From assembly GCF_900112865.1 (NCBI RefSeq), contig NZ_FONH01000002.1:540713-604712 (forward strand): 64,000 nt of DNA, given 5' to 3'. A model generated the notes under the pieces. It had not been told where the DNA came from. It searched no databases and worked only from the letters and a program-made list of their open reading frames with translations. The position numbers were made by a program, and so were the translations under genes. Shown here one piece after another: positions 9,378 to 17,584 of this stretch (positions are counted from its first letter, which is position 1; the number at the start of each line of letters is the position of its first letter). The stretch is from Dyella marensis. GTDB lineage: Bacteria > Pseudomonadota > Gammaproteobacteria > Xanthomonadales > Rhodanobacteraceae.

Positions 9378-9890
9378 GAGCCCCTCTCCCGCCGGCGACC
9401 CGAAGGTAGTCCCCGTGGCAGAGAAGGGTGGGGTTAGGGTACGGGCGCAGCGCAAGAGTGATGCGCACTGCTCCGCCCGTACCCTCATCCGGCTGCCGCC
9501 ACCTTCTCCCGGAGGGAGAAGGGTTCCACCTTGGAGGTCGAGGGGCCGCAACGTTTGCGCGTACCGCGACGCTGAGCCCCTCTCCCTTCGGGAGAGGGGT
9601 TGGGGTGAGGGTACGGACGGAGCGCAAGAGTGATGTGCGCTGCTCCGCCCGTACCCTCATCCGGCTGCCGCCACCTTCTCTCCCACGGGGACTACCTTCG
9701 GGTCGCCGGAGGGAGAAGGGTTCCACCTTGGAGGTCGAGGGGCCGCAACGTTTGCGCGTACCGCGGCGCTGAGCCCCTCTCCTTCGGGAGAGGGGTTGGG
9801 GTGAGGGTACGGGCGGAGCGCAAGAGTGATGTGCGCTGCTCCGCCCGCACCTTCCCCAATGGCCACATCGAATCACCGAAGGGAGAAGGA
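9378..9890. repeat. Tandem hairpin array, 2.6 copies of a 196-197 bp unit
   Basis: Units begin with GAGCCCCTCTCC at 9378, 9574 and 9771, giving periods of 196 and 197 bases; the third is truncated. Each unit holds two short palindromes (CCCCTCTCC/GGAGAGGGG and CCTTCTCCC/GGGAGAAGG) joined by GTACGGGCGGAGC-type sequence that is itself repeated in inverted form, so each can fold as large cruciforms. The loop of the first hairpin (9394-9418) and the loop of the fourth (9683-9707) are exact reverse complements over 25 bases. A different loop insert sits in the last hairpin, around 9858-9880. Related sequence recurs at 26278-26571. No gene is seen inside; the open frames here are low-complexity. 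Confidence 0.85.
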
Positions 9891-9969
9891 TTCGAATGGA
9901 CAGAGCCCTCTTAACCCCATTCTGTCGAACTCAGCGAATACCGGGGATACCCTTTAGGAACGGATGCCC

Positions 9970-10656
9970 ATGACCACCCGCACACTGCCCGGCGGCCCGT
10001 TACTGGCCGGGGCCATCGGTTTCCTGCAATCACCGTGGCCGTGGCTCGCCAAGCACGAAGCCGTGCTGCCGCCGCCCCTGCGCTTCGACGCCCCCACCGA
10101 CGAAGACTGCATGGCCCGCTACCAGGACGGCGACGAGCGCTCCTTCCGCGTGCTCTACCTGCGCTACCGCGACAAGCTCTATCGCTACACCTTGCGGCTG
10201 GCGGCGCATCCGCAGGAGGCGGAGGAAGTGTTCCAGGAGGTCTGGCTGGCGGTGGTTCGCGGCAAGCACGGCTATGTCACGGGTGCATCGTTCGCGGCAT
10301 GGCTGTTCGGCATCGCCCATCGCCGCGCCGCCGATCGCTGGCGCGTGCTGGAGCGCCATGCACCCGACGGACTCCACGCGGCGGAGCGCAACGAAGCCGA
10401 TGCCGTGCGCGAACATGCGCCGGCCGCCGGACTTTCACCCGAAGGCCGCGCCCACAACGACGCCCTGGGCCAGGCGCTGCAGCATGCCGTGCGCGCGTTG
10501 CCGCTGCCGCAGCGCGAGGCCTTCCTGCTGAAAGCCGAGGGCGGCCTGAGCCTGGAAGACATCGCGCTCGCCACCGGCGTGCCCCGCGAGACCGTCAAGA
10601 GCCGCCTGCGCTATGCGCAGCAGCGGCTGCGCGAAGCGCTGGAGCCCTGGCTGTGA
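9970..10656 (+). CDS. ECF-type RNA polymerase sigma factor
   Basis: A 228-residue sigma-70 family protein. Region 2 spans about 45-115 (YQDGDERSFRVLYLRYRDKL, EAEEVFQEVWLAV, FAAWLFGIAHRRAADRWR). Region 4 spans about 165-220 (VRALPLPQREAFLLKAEGG, SLEDIALATGVPRETVKSRL, the last being the recognition helix). It has an unusual N-terminal extension of about 45 residues rich in Pro, Leu and Trp. The ATG at 9970 is chosen because AGGAA lies nine bases upstream, whereas the ATG at 9964 would be only three bases away. Its stop overlaps the next start by four bases (GTGA), which indicates a dedicated regulatory partner. The stimulus is unknown. Confidence 0.9.
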   Translation: MTTRTLPGGPLLAGAIGFLQSPWPWLAKHEAVLPPPLRFDAPTDEDCMARYQDGDERSFRVLYLRYRDKLYRYTLRLAAHPQEAEEVFQEVWLAVVRGKHGYVTGASFAAWLFGIAHRRAADRWRVLERHAPDGLHAAERNEADAVREHAPAAGLSPEGRAHNDALGQALQHAVRALPLPQREAFLLKAEGGLSLEDIALATGVPRETVKSRLRYAQQRLREALEPWL

Positions 10657-10973
10657 ACGACGATGCCTTCGACGAACTGGTCGCGCTTTATCGCCAGAGC
10701 GCGAACGAAACCGCGCCGCGCCGGCTGGACGCGCGCGTGCTGCGCGCCACCGTGGCGCATGCGTCCGCGCGCCGCGCCTGGCCCTGGCTGGCCCTGGCCT
10801 TCGCGGCGAGCCTGCTGCTGTGGCTGGGCACGTATCGAGCCGCCAGTCCCGGCGCGGCCGACGAAGCCACCCGCGCCTATCTGCTGCAGATGGACGTCAC
10901 GCCGCCTGCCGTCGGAAGCCAGGTCGGCCTGGCCGCCGGAACGCACGGTGACATTTACCGGGAAATGCCATGA
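10653..10973 (+). CDS. Small single-pass membrane protein, probable anti-sigma factor
   Basis: A 106-residue protein starting at GTG 10653, coupled to the sigma gene by a GTGA overlap. The cytosolic N-terminal 42 residues (DDAFDELVALYRQSANETAP) are followed by one hydrophobic segment (PWLALAFAASLLLWLGTY, about 44-61) and a short periplasmic tail. Position, topology and size fit a minimal anti-sigma factor holding the upstream ECF sigma at the membrane, as in other Xanthomonadales operons. There is no zinc-binding HxxxCxxC motif, so it is not a ZAS-type anti-sigma. The role is inferred from context only. Its stop overlaps the next gene by four bases. Confidence 0.65.
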   Translation: MNDDAFDELVALYRQSANETAPRRLDARVLRATVAHASARRAWPWLALAFAASLLLWLGTYRAASPGAADEATRAYLLQMDVTPPAVGSQVGLAAGTHGDIYREMP

Positions 10974-11536
10974 TCAAGCGCTCCACCATCGCACTCGTCG
11001 CCCTGCTGCTCGCCGGCCAGGCCCAGGCGGGCGAGTTGCCCAAGGGTTGGTTCACTTCCGGCTCCGCACCGGAAAGCTACGACTTCGGCGTGCGCCCGGG
11101 CGACCGGCATCCCGGCGGCCGCAATGCCTATATCCGCGCGCAAGCGCAGGCCCGCGGCTTCGCCACGCTGATGCAGACCATCGACGCGCAGACCTATCGC
11201 GGCAAGCGCCTGCGCCTGTCGGGCTACCTGCGCACGCGCGATGTCTTAAGCGCCGCGCTGTGGATGCGCATCGATTCGGCGACGCAGCGGGGAGCGGCCT
11301 TCGACAACATGGGGCCGCGCGCGCTGCACGGCGATACCCAGTGGAAGCGCTACGAGATCGTGCTCGACGTGCCGCCGAATGCCCAGGCGATCGCCTTCGG
11401 CTTCCTGCTGGAAGGCAGGGGCGAAGTCGCGGCCGACGATTTCAGGCTGGAGGAAGTAGGCAAGGACATCCCGGTGACCGGCATGGCCCAGCCCATCTTC
11501 CCGACGGCGCCGGCCAATCTCGATTTCTCGCAATAA
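10970..11536 (+). CDS. Secreted jelly-roll/carbohydrate-binding-like protein
   Basis: A 188-residue protein with a clear signal peptide (STIALVALLLAGQAQAGELP). The mature part (about 160 aa) has the pattern of galactose-binding/CBM-like beta sandwiches: FATLMQTIDAQTYRGKRLRL, SGYLRTRDV, ALWMRIDS, WKRYEIVLDVPPNAQAIAFG, and a closing AADDFRLEEVGK. Similar domains occur alone in the periplasm or attached to AraC-type regulators in Proteobacteria, with unknown ligands. The coupling (ATGA) to the putative anti-sigma factor suggests it could be a sensory or target component of the sigma module. No catalytic residues are seen. Confidence 0.65.
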   Translation: MIKRSTIALVALLLAGQAQAGELPKGWFTSGSAPESYDFGVRPGDRHPGGRNAYIRAQAQARGFATLMQTIDAQTYRGKRLRLSGYLRTRDVLSAALWMRIDSATQRGAAFDNMGPRALHGDTQWKRYEIVLDVPPNAQAIAFGFLLEGRGEVAADDFRLEEVGKDIPVTGMAQPIFPTAPANLDFSQ

Positions 11537-11603
11537 CGCTGCAGGAAATCCCCGGCGCCGCGGCGCCGTTTTCGACAACCTGGTAACCACGGAGAGTCCT
11601 CTC

Positions 11604-13430
11604 ATGAAGATGTTGCGGACCTTGGGCCTGCTGTTGTTTCTCGCCACCGCCACTGCCGGCGCGACCGGCGCCGATACCGACCGCGGCGCGCACGATGCCC
11701 GGCAGGTGGCCGCATTCGCCCGCCTCTACGGCGTGGTGCGCCACTTCCATCCCGGCGACGCCGTGCAGGAAGTGGACTGGAACCGCTTCGCCGTCTACGG
11801 CGTGCAGCAAGTGCAGGCTGCGCCCGACCGGCAGGCCGAGGGACAAGTGTTGCGCGAGTTGTTCATGCCGATCGCCGCCGGTGTGCAGATCCTGCCGGCG
11901 TGGCAGCCCTACCCGCCGGTACCGCCACCGACCCGCGATCCCTCGCGCATCCTGTGGCAGCACCGCGGCTACGCCGACGGCGTCAGTCCCTATACGAACT
12001 ACCAGGCCAAACGCACACACCGCGCGGGCGTGGCCGCATCGATCCCGGCCACGCCCACGCCGCCGGGCTCCGATTACGACGCGCCCGATGCCGTGCTGTA
12101 TCCGCTGCCCGAAGTGCTGGGCCGCGTGGTGGACTTCCCGCTCGGCAATGGCTGGAAAGCACGCGTGCCGCTCGACCTGGCGCCAGCCGATGCGCTGGTG
12201 ACACCTGCACAGCGTGCAGCACTGGACGTGCTGAAGGCGCGCATGGCCCAGTCGGTTCCCGAGCCGGCGGAGGGCCTAGCGCTGACTCCGGCGCAGCGCG
12301 AAGCCGACGTGGTGGTGGCGTGGAATGTCTACCGGCACTTCTATCCGTACTGGATGGATGTGGATGTCGACTGGGATGCGCAACTGCTGCCGCTGCTGCG
12401 CGAGGCGAACCGGCCGGCGGACCGCGGCGAGCATCGCGACCTGCTGCGGCATCTGGTCTCGCTGGTGCAGGACGGCCATGGCATGGTGCTCGACCGTCTG
12501 CGCAAACAGACGGGGCTGCAGATCCTGGTCGACACGTTCGAAGGCCGCTTGGTGGTGACGGACAGCCGCGATCCCGGCGTGCAGCCTGGCGACCGCATCG
12601 TCGCCGTCAACGGCGAACCGGCCCGCCGCTGGCTGGCGCGCCAGACCCGCCTCGCCTCGGGCTCGCCGCAGTTCCGGCCGCAACGCGCGCTGGATGAACT
12701 GGCCTACGGCGCGCGCAACACCGCGATCGCGCTGCGCCTGGAACGCGGCGGGCGCTACCTCGACATCACCCTGCACTACGACCGCACTACCGTCACCGAC
12801 ATGCACAGCGCCGTGCTGCCGGCGCCGATCGCGCAACTGCGCCCGCGCGTGTGGTACGTCGATCTGTCCCGGGTGGTGCGGGCCGACCTGCAGCCCTACA
12901 TGGATCGCCTGGTCTATGCCGACGCCGTCCTGTTCGACATGCGCCAATACCCGAAGGACGTGGCCGTTACCTTCGATCTGCTGGGCCAGCTGATCGATCA
13001 CGAAGAACATGCGAAGTGGGCGCACATGGCCTTCGTCGACGGGCCGTACCAACAGGTCTCCGGCTATGACAGCCAGGGTTGGGACCTGCAGCCGCTGGCA
13101 CCGCGCTTCCGTGGCCGCCGCGTGTTCCTGTCCGGCCCGGACACCCTCAGTTTCGGCGACTCCGTGCTCAGCTATGTGGACGACGAACATCTCGGGCTCA
13201 TCGTCGGCTCGCGCACCGCCGGCACCAGCGGCGATCTGCAGAGCTTCGTCGTGCCGGGCAACTATCTGTTGCGGTTCAGCGGACTGCGTGTGACGCGGCA
13301 CGATGGCCACACGCCCATCCACCTGGTCGGCACGGCGCCGGACGTGTGGGCGGTGCAGACGATCGCGGGCTTCCGCGCCGGACGCGACGAGGTGATCGAG
13401 CGGGCCCTGCAGGCGGTCGACGCACGCTGA
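11604..13430 (+). CDS. Secreted S41-family peptidase-like protein with PDZ domain
   Basis: A 608-residue protein with a signal peptide (LRTLGLLLFLATATAGATG). After a helical N-terminal region come a PDZ-type domain around residue 310-345 (VTDSRDPGVQPGDRIVAVNG) and a C-terminal TSPc/S41 domain. In the latter, LSGPDTLSFGDSVLSYVDDE stands where the catalytic Ser and the ClpP-like core of C-terminal processing peptidases lie, and GSRTAGTSGDLQSF follows. The usual SA-E motif is SFGDS here, so catalytic competence is uncertain. GGAGAG seven bases before the ATG supports the start. It is 67 bases after the jelly-roll gene and likely belongs to the same sigma-controlled unit. Confidence 0.75.
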   Translation: MKMLRTLGLLLFLATATAGATGADTDRGAHDARQVAAFARLYGVVRHFHPGDAVQEVDWNRFAVYGVQQVQAAPDRQAEGQVLRELFMPIAAGVQILPAWQPYPPVPPPTRDPSRILWQHRGYADGVSPYTNYQAKRTHRAGVAASIPATPTPPGSDYDAPDAVLYPLPEVLGRVVDFPLGNGWKARVPLDLAPADALVTPAQRAALDVLKARMAQSVPEPAEGLALTPAQREADVVVAWNVYRHFYPYWMDVDVDWDAQLLPLLREANRPADRGEHRDLLRHLVSLVQDGHGMVLDRLRKQTGLQILVDTFEGRLVVTDSRDPGVQPGDRIVAVNGEPARRWLARQTRLASGSPQFRPQRALDELAYGARNTAIALRLERGGRYLDITLHYDRTTVTDMHSAVLPAPIAQLRPRVWYVDLSRVVRADLQPYMDRLVYADAVLFDMRQYPKDVAVTFDLLGQLIDHEEHAKWAHMAFVDGPYQQVSGYDSQGWDLQPLAPRFRGRRVFLSGPDTLSFGDSVLSYVDDEHLGLIVGSRTAGTSGDLQSFVVPGNYLLRFSGLRVTRHDGHTPIHLVGTAPDVWAVQTIAGFRAGRDEVIERALQAVDAR

Positions 13431-13442
13431 TGCAAGCGGAAC

Positions 13443-13532
13443 GTAGGTTGGGGTGAGCCGCAGGCGAACCCCAACATAGCGCCTCGGGGGCGACGCAACG
13501 TTGGGGTTCGCCTGTGGCTCACCCCAACCTAC
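13443..13532. repeat. GTAG-ended inverted repeat (REP/SMAG-like)
   Basis: Two inverted arms, GTAGGTTGGGGTGAGC... and its complement ending ...CCCAACCTAC, frame a short spacer. It lies between convergent genes and ends two bases before the stop of the lipoprotein gene. The GTAG ends and double-hairpin layout match REP elements mobilised by RAYT transposases, known as SMAG in Stenotrophomonas. In RNA it would fold on both strands and could act as a bidirectional terminator. Confidence 0.85.
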
Positions 13533-13533
13533 G

Positions 13534-13881
13534 TCAATGGGCGCAATCCGGCCGTGCGGCTGTTCCATCCGCGCTCACGCAAGGGCGGAAACCCGCTGCG
13601 AGACCGACAATTTCTCGGCTCGTGCCCTGCGCCAGCGCGAAACGTTCCGGCGGCTTGTCGCAAGTCGCCGTCGGATCCGTGCACGAGGGATCGAACAGCG
13701 CGAACTGGCACTGTCCAGTCGCACTGGCCAGGCATTCGAATTTCGCCACGCCGGCGTTCAGCACGATCTTGCCGTGCACGATGTCGCGTCCGTCCGCCTC
13801 GCTGCGGATATCGGTGACGTGGCCGCTGGAGCAGCCCACCACCGCGAGCAGGTAATAAAACAGGGCCAGTAGGTTGCGCAT
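13534..13881 (-). CDS. Small exported lipoprotein of unknown function
   Basis: A 115-residue protein with N-terminal MRNLLALFYYLLAVVGCSS, where VVGC is an acceptable lipobox, so Cys17 should be lipidated. AGGAG lies seven bases upstream of the ATG at 13881. The mature part carries four further Cys residues plus one near the end (FECLASATGQC, DPSCTDPTATC, FRPCVS), suggesting disulphides in the periplasm. The family is not recognised. It is 26 bases downstream of the LytTR regulator and in the same direction, so it may be co-transcribed with the two-component pair. Confidence 0.65.
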   Translation of the reverse strand: MRNLLALFYYLLAVVGCSSGHVTDIRSEADGRDIVHGKIVLNAGVAKFECLASATGQCQFALFDPSCTDPTATCDKPPERFALAQGTSREIVGLAAGFRPCVSADGTAARPDCAH

Positions 13882-13907
13882 GTTCGCTCTCCTGGGCGCG
13901 GGCCGCG

Positions 13908-14675
13908 TCACATGTTGCGGAACAGGATCATGAAGGGCTGGCTCACCAGCAGCGTCTCCGGACGCTGGCGCAGGCGCAGCGTGCCCTTGCCGCTGTCGTC
14001 GCGGATCACCGCCGCCACCGCCTTGAGATTGACGATGGTCGAGCGGTGGATCTGCTTGAACACCGCGGGGTCGAGCAGGCCGAGCAGTTCGCGGATCGGC
14101 TTGCGCATCAGCGCCTCGCCTTCGGCGGTGACCACGGTGGTGTATTTGTGGTCGGCGCGGAAATACGCCACGTCGTCGATCATGATCAGGCGCGTCTCGC
14201 GGCCGGCGCTGGCGGTGATCCAGGTCAGCGGCGGACGTGCCTCGGCGAAGCGCCCGGCATCGAGCTGGCGCACCAGTGCGGCCAGCGCGTCGCCGGCCAG
14301 TCCCTCGCCCGCGCCGCGTGCCTTGATCCGCTGCACGGTGGCGGCAAGGCGTTCCGGCGCGATGGGCTTCAGCAGGTAATCCACCGCGCCGCGCTCGAAG
14401 GCATCCACCGCGTACTGGTCGTAGGCGGTGACGAACACCACCTGGGTGGCGGGGCTGGCTTCCGCCGCGGCCGCGGCCACTTCCAGGCCGGTCAGGCCGG
14501 GCATGCGGATATCCAGGAAGGCGACGTCGGGACGGTGCTCGGCGATCGCTTCCAGTGCGGCGGCGCCGTCTTCGCATTCGGCGGCGATCTCCAGCTCCGG
14601 CCATGCATGCTCCAGCTGTTCGCACAAGGCCTGGCGCAGCAGCGGTTCGTCTTCGGCGACCACGGTCTTAAGCAT
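13908..14675 (-). CDS. LytTR-family response regulator
   Basis: A 255-residue two-domain protein. The receiver domain (1-120) has the acidic pair (VVAEDEPLLRQ), the phospho-acceptor in DVAFLDIRMPG, the Thr/Ser switch (VFVTAYDQYAVDAF) and the Lys in DYLLKPIAPERLA. The C-terminal LytTR DNA-binding domain (about 150-255) shows VAYFRADHKYTTVVTAEGE and FKQIHRSTIVNLKAV, which are family signatures. LytTR proteins bind direct repeats rather than palindromes. The gene overlaps the kinase upstream by eight bases, so the pair is coupled. Regulated genes cannot be read from the sequence. Confidence 0.9.
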   Translation of the reverse strand: MLKTVVAEDEPLLRQALCEQLEHAWPELEIAAECEDGAAALEAIAEHRPDVAFLDIRMPGLTGLEVAAAAAEASPATQVVFVTAYDQYAVDAFERGAVDYLLKPIAPERLAATVQRIKARGAGEGLAGDALAALVRQLDAGRFAEARPPLTWITASAGRETRLIMIDDVAYFRADHKYTTVVTAEGEALMRKPIRELLGLLDPAVFKQIHRSTIVNLKAVAAVIRDDSGKGTLRLRQRPETLLVSQPFMILFRNM

Positions 14676-15912
14676 GGCCCACCGCCTTGGCCGGCACGGT
14701 CAGCGTGGCGGCCACGCCGCTGGGGAAGTTGGCCAGGATGGCGAGCGAGGCCGTGCTGCCGTAGACCAGCCCGAGCCGCTCGCGCACGTTCTTCAGGCCG
14801 ATGCCGGTACCGCTGCCCGCTTCCGAAAAGCCCTGGCCGTCGTCCGCCACGGTGATCGCCACCGCATCGTCCTTGGCGCGGCCGAGCAGCCAGATGGTGC
14901 CGCCGCCGGGCTTGGGTTCCAGGCCGTGCTTGACCGCGTTCTCCACCAGGGTCTGCAGCATCATCGGCGGCAGTGGCGTGGCGAGCAGGTCCGGCGCCAC
15001 GTCGATCTCCAGCTTCAGGCGATCGCCCATGCGGATGCGCAGGATCTCCAGGTAGGCACGCGAGCGTTCCAGTTCGTCAGCCAGCGTGGACAGCGCATCG
15101 CCGGTGCGCGGCAGCGAGTGGCGCAGATAGGCAATCAGGTGGCCGAGCATTTCGTCCGCACGGGCCGGATCGGTGCGCGTGAGGTATTGCGCGCTGGCCA
15201 GCGTGTTGTAGAGAAAGTGCGGCTCGACCTGCGCGTGCAGCAGGTTCAGGCGCGCCACGGTGAGTTCCTTCTCGGTGGCGGTCTGTCGCGCCACCGCCTG
15301 TTCGCCGCGGCGCAGTTCCGCCACCCGGCGGGTGATCGCGCGGGTGATGCCCTCGGCGTTCTCCAGGTTGGTGCCGTCGTCCACGCGGAACCAGTCGCTC
15401 CACGCGCCGCTGCACGGTTCGCAGATCAGCGTGACGCTGCTGCTGCCGTCGCCGGGCGTGACGGTGGCGAGGATCTGGTTGTCGCGGTGGTTGAACCAGC
15501 CGAACAGCGAAAAGCGGCGCGGCAGGCGATTGCCGTAGGGATCGAGGCGACGCACCTTGGCACGCAGCTGCAGGCTGTCGGGCGCGCTTTCCACGGCTTC
15601 GCTGCGCGGCAATTCGCGCACCGCCGCATCCAGCAGCCGGAACGCGTCGCCGGCCTCGAACGGAATCTCCACCTGGCGCCGCTGGCGGCTGCTCAGGTTG
15701 CCGCTGTCGACGCGGCCGGTGATCAGGCGCACGCGCCGCACATGCGAGAAGGCGCCGGTGATCACCATGCCCAGCAGGGCCATGCAGAACAGCACGAAGG
15801 GCCAGGCCGGGCCGTGATAATTCTCGACCACCCCGTTCCAGGCGATCACGCAGACCATGAAGGCGATGAACCAGGCGAGCGCGAGGCGGATAACGAAGAA
15901 GAAACTGGTCAT
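14668..15912 (-). CDS. LytS/YehU-type sensor histidine kinase
   Basis: A 414-residue membrane kinase. Two hydrophobic segments at about 5-27 (FVIRLALAWFIAFMVCVIAW) and 35-58 form the membrane anchor. A cytosolic domain of about 150 residues follows, then the His_kinase domain with ARLNLLHAQVEPHFLYNTLA (phospho-acceptor His in PHFLYN) and the ATPase domain with LVENAVKHGLEP and DDGQGF. Start 15912 (MTSFFFVI) is chosen because the longer frame would be Arg/Pro-rich and run through the repeat at 16050-16185. It is the partner of the overlapping LytTR regulator. The signal is unknown. Confidence 0.87.
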   Translation of the reverse strand: MTSFFFVIRLALAWFIAFMVCVIAWNGVVENYHGPAWPFVLFCMALLGMVITGAFSHVRRVRLITGRVDSGNLSSRQRRQVEIPFEAGDAFRLLDAAVRELPRSEAVESAPDSLQLRAKVRRLDPYGNRLPRRFSLFGWFNHRDNQILATVTPGDGSSSVTLICEPCSGAWSDWFRVDDGTNLENAEGITRAITRRVAELRRGEQAVARQTATEKELTVARLNLLHAQVEPHFLYNTLASAQYLTRTDPARADEMLGHLIAYLRHSLPRTGDALSTLADELERSRAYLEILRIRMGDRLKLEIDVAPDLLATPLPPMMLQTLVENAVKHGLEPKPGGGTIWLLGRAKDDAVAITVADDGQGFSEAGSGTGIGLKNVRERLGLVYGSTASLAILANFPSGVAATLTVPAKAVGHA

Positions 15913-16049
15913 GGAAGGCTTTCCCCGGAAGCGATGACGGGGCGGAGCATAGCGGGGGCGTGCGGAGGGTTGCGCCGGGGTTGCGACGGAACCGCGGGTG
16001 TGGCGACGAAACGGCCCGATCCAGGGACGAAAGGCGCGCTCCAGCAAAG

Positions 16050-16185
16050 CCGTCATTCCGGCGCAGGCCGGAATCCAGTGACGATCACCCTTATAAATAC
16101 CTGGCGTGGAAGGGCTTGCCTTTGAAAGTTGCCGCGACAACCGGGCCGTGACGTCACTGGATTCCGGCCTGCGCCGGAATGACGG
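16050..16185. repeat. Inverted-repeat element, 34-bp arms
   Basis: Arms at 16050-16083 and 16152-16185 are inverted copies of a CGTCATTCCGGCGCAGGCCG-type sequence, separated by about 68 bases that include an AT-rich stretch (CCCTTATAAATACC). Each arm contains its own small palindrome (GGCGCAGGCC/GGCCTGCGCC). This motif is a widespread proteobacterial intergenic repeat. It fills the gap between the kinase gene and the next operon and may carry or shield the promoter of the latter. Confidence 0.85.
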
Positions 16186-16277
16186 ATTCGCAGGCTTTAC
16201 ACATAGATGTCTTGAGCGTATGCCTAAGCCCCGGAAGATCGCCCTGTCGCACCGAGCGACCTTCTCCGGAGCACGTC

Positions 16278-16928
16278 ATGAAGACCTCAACCATTCTCCT
16301 CGCCGCCCTTCTCACCGCTACCGCACCGCTGGCCTTCGCGCTGCCGGCGACCCCGCACGCCGACCACGCGACAGCAACCGCGGCCACTCCCGCCGCGCCG
16401 AAACTGCAGGCCGCGATGCGTTCGCTGTGGCACGGCCATATCGTCGCCACGCGTGATTACGCCATGGCGGTGCACGCGCACGACCAGGCCAAGGCCAAGA
16501 CCGCGGCGGACGCGGTGGTTGCCGACGCCAAGCAGATCGCCGACGCCGTGGCCGGCTTCTACGGCAAGCCCGCGGGCGAACGCATGCTCGCCCTGCTCGC
16601 CGGCCACTGGGGCGGCGTAAAAGCGCTGACCGATGCCGCCGCGGCGAATGACCCCTCCGGCCAGGCCAAGGCGATGGACACGCTCAACGCCAACGGCGCG
16701 GAGATCGCCAGGTTCCTCGCCGGCGCCAACCCCAACCTGCCCGAGCCGACCCTGCTCAGCCTGCTCACCGGCCACGTCGCCCATCACGCGACGCAGATCC
16801 GCCAGATCATGGCCGGCGACAGCAAGGGCGAGGCGGCGACCTGGGACGCCATGCAAAAGCACATGGACACCGTCGCCGACGCGCTGGCCGCCGGCATCGC
16901 CAAACAGTTCCCGGACCAGGCGCATTGA
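16278..16928 (+). CDS. Periplasmic His-rich helical-bundle protein
   Basis: A 216-residue protein with a signal peptide (STILLAALLTATAPLAFALP) and a mature part made almost entirely of amphipathic helices. It resembles a widespread, uncharacterised four-helix family with the pattern LW-x-H ... YG ... LL-x-H ... NP ... L-x-H ... FP; here SLWHGHIVATRDY, FYGKPAGERM, LLAGHWGGVK, AGANPNLPEP, LLTGHVAHHATQIRQ, IAKQFP. His52, His54, His110, His166, His169, His170 and His195 could form a hemerythrin-like metal site, which is inference. GGAG is six bases before the ATG. Its stop overlaps the start of a SufR-like regulator by one base (TGATG), so the two genes are coupled. Confidence 0.7.
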   Translation: MKTSTILLAALLTATAPLAFALPATPHADHATATAATPAAPKLQAAMRSLWHGHIVATRDYAMAVHAHDQAKAKTAADAVVADAKQIADAVAGFYGKPAGERMLALLAGHWGGVKALTDAAAANDPSGQAKAMDTLNANGAEIARFLAGANPNLPEPTLLSLLTGHVAHHATQIRQIMAGDSKGEAATWDAMQKHMDTVADALAAGIAKQFPDQAH

Positions 16929-17584
16929 TGAGCGCACTGCGCCAGCTCGGCGAAACCCGCCAGCGCCTGCTGCGCGCGCTGCTGTCCGCGCAGGAGGGCG
17001 GCACCGTGGAACTGCTGTGCCAACGCCTGGGCATCACGCACAACGCGGTGCGCCAGCACCTGGCGGGCCTGCTCGCCGACGGTTTCGTCGAGCGCGCCCA
17101 CGCGCGTCCCAGCGGAGGACGGCCCCTGGCCGTCTTCCGTCTTACCGAGGCGGGACGCGAACTGTTTCCGCGCAACTACGGCACGATCGCCACCGCACTG
17201 CTGGAACTGCTGCGCGACCGCATGGGCGGCGCGGAACTGGACCAGCTGATGCGTGACATGGGCCAGGCACTGGGCCAGCGCGAAGTCGCGCCGGGCGAGG
17301 ACAGCTCGCAGGAGGCCGTCGCCCGTATGCTGGCCGCGCAGCTGGACCGCCTCGGCTACGAAGCGGTGCCGGCCAGGCGCAACGGCGAATGGCAGATCGA
17401 AGCCTTCAACTGCGTCTTCCACGACATGGCGCGCCGCCATCCCGAAGTATGCCGCTTCGACCTCGCCTATCTCGAAGCAGCCGGCGGGCGCGAGGTGCGG
17501 CACCTCGAATGCATCGTGCGCGGCGGCGCCTGCTGCCGCTTCCGCATAGGTGCGCGCAAGGCCCCAATGCGTAGGTTGGAGTGA
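16928..17584 (+). CDS. SufR-like winged-helix regulator with Fe-S cysteine pattern
   Basis: A 218-residue protein. Residues 5-75 form a winged HTH (VELLCQRLGITHNAVRQHLA, then GRPLAVFRLTEAG), and residues 85-218 form a ligand domain with five Cys: 162, 175, 195, 202 and 203. Cys162-x12-Cys175-x27-Cys203 matches the spacing of the three cluster ligands of SufR-type regulators (NCVF, EVCRF, GACCRF). It likely senses iron-sulphur or redox state, which is inference from the motif. ATG 16928 is preferred over the TTG three bases earlier. The last four residues and the TGA stop lie inside a GTAG repeat (17571-17675). Confidence 0.8.
   Translation: MSALRQLGETRQRLLRALLSAQEGGTVELLCQRLGITHNAVRQHLAGLLADGFVERAHARPSGGRPLAVFRLTEAGRELFPRNYGTIATALLELLRDRMGGAELDQLMRDMGQALGQREVAPGEDSSQEAVARMLAAQLDRLGYEAVPARRNGEWQIEAFNCVFHDMARRHPEVCRFDLAYLEAAGGREVRHLECIVRGGACCRFRIGARKAPMRRLE

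Noticed and set aside
9378-9890. CRISPR array
   Set aside because: The repeats are about 196 bp with internal palindromes and no short regular spacers, and no cas gene is nearby.
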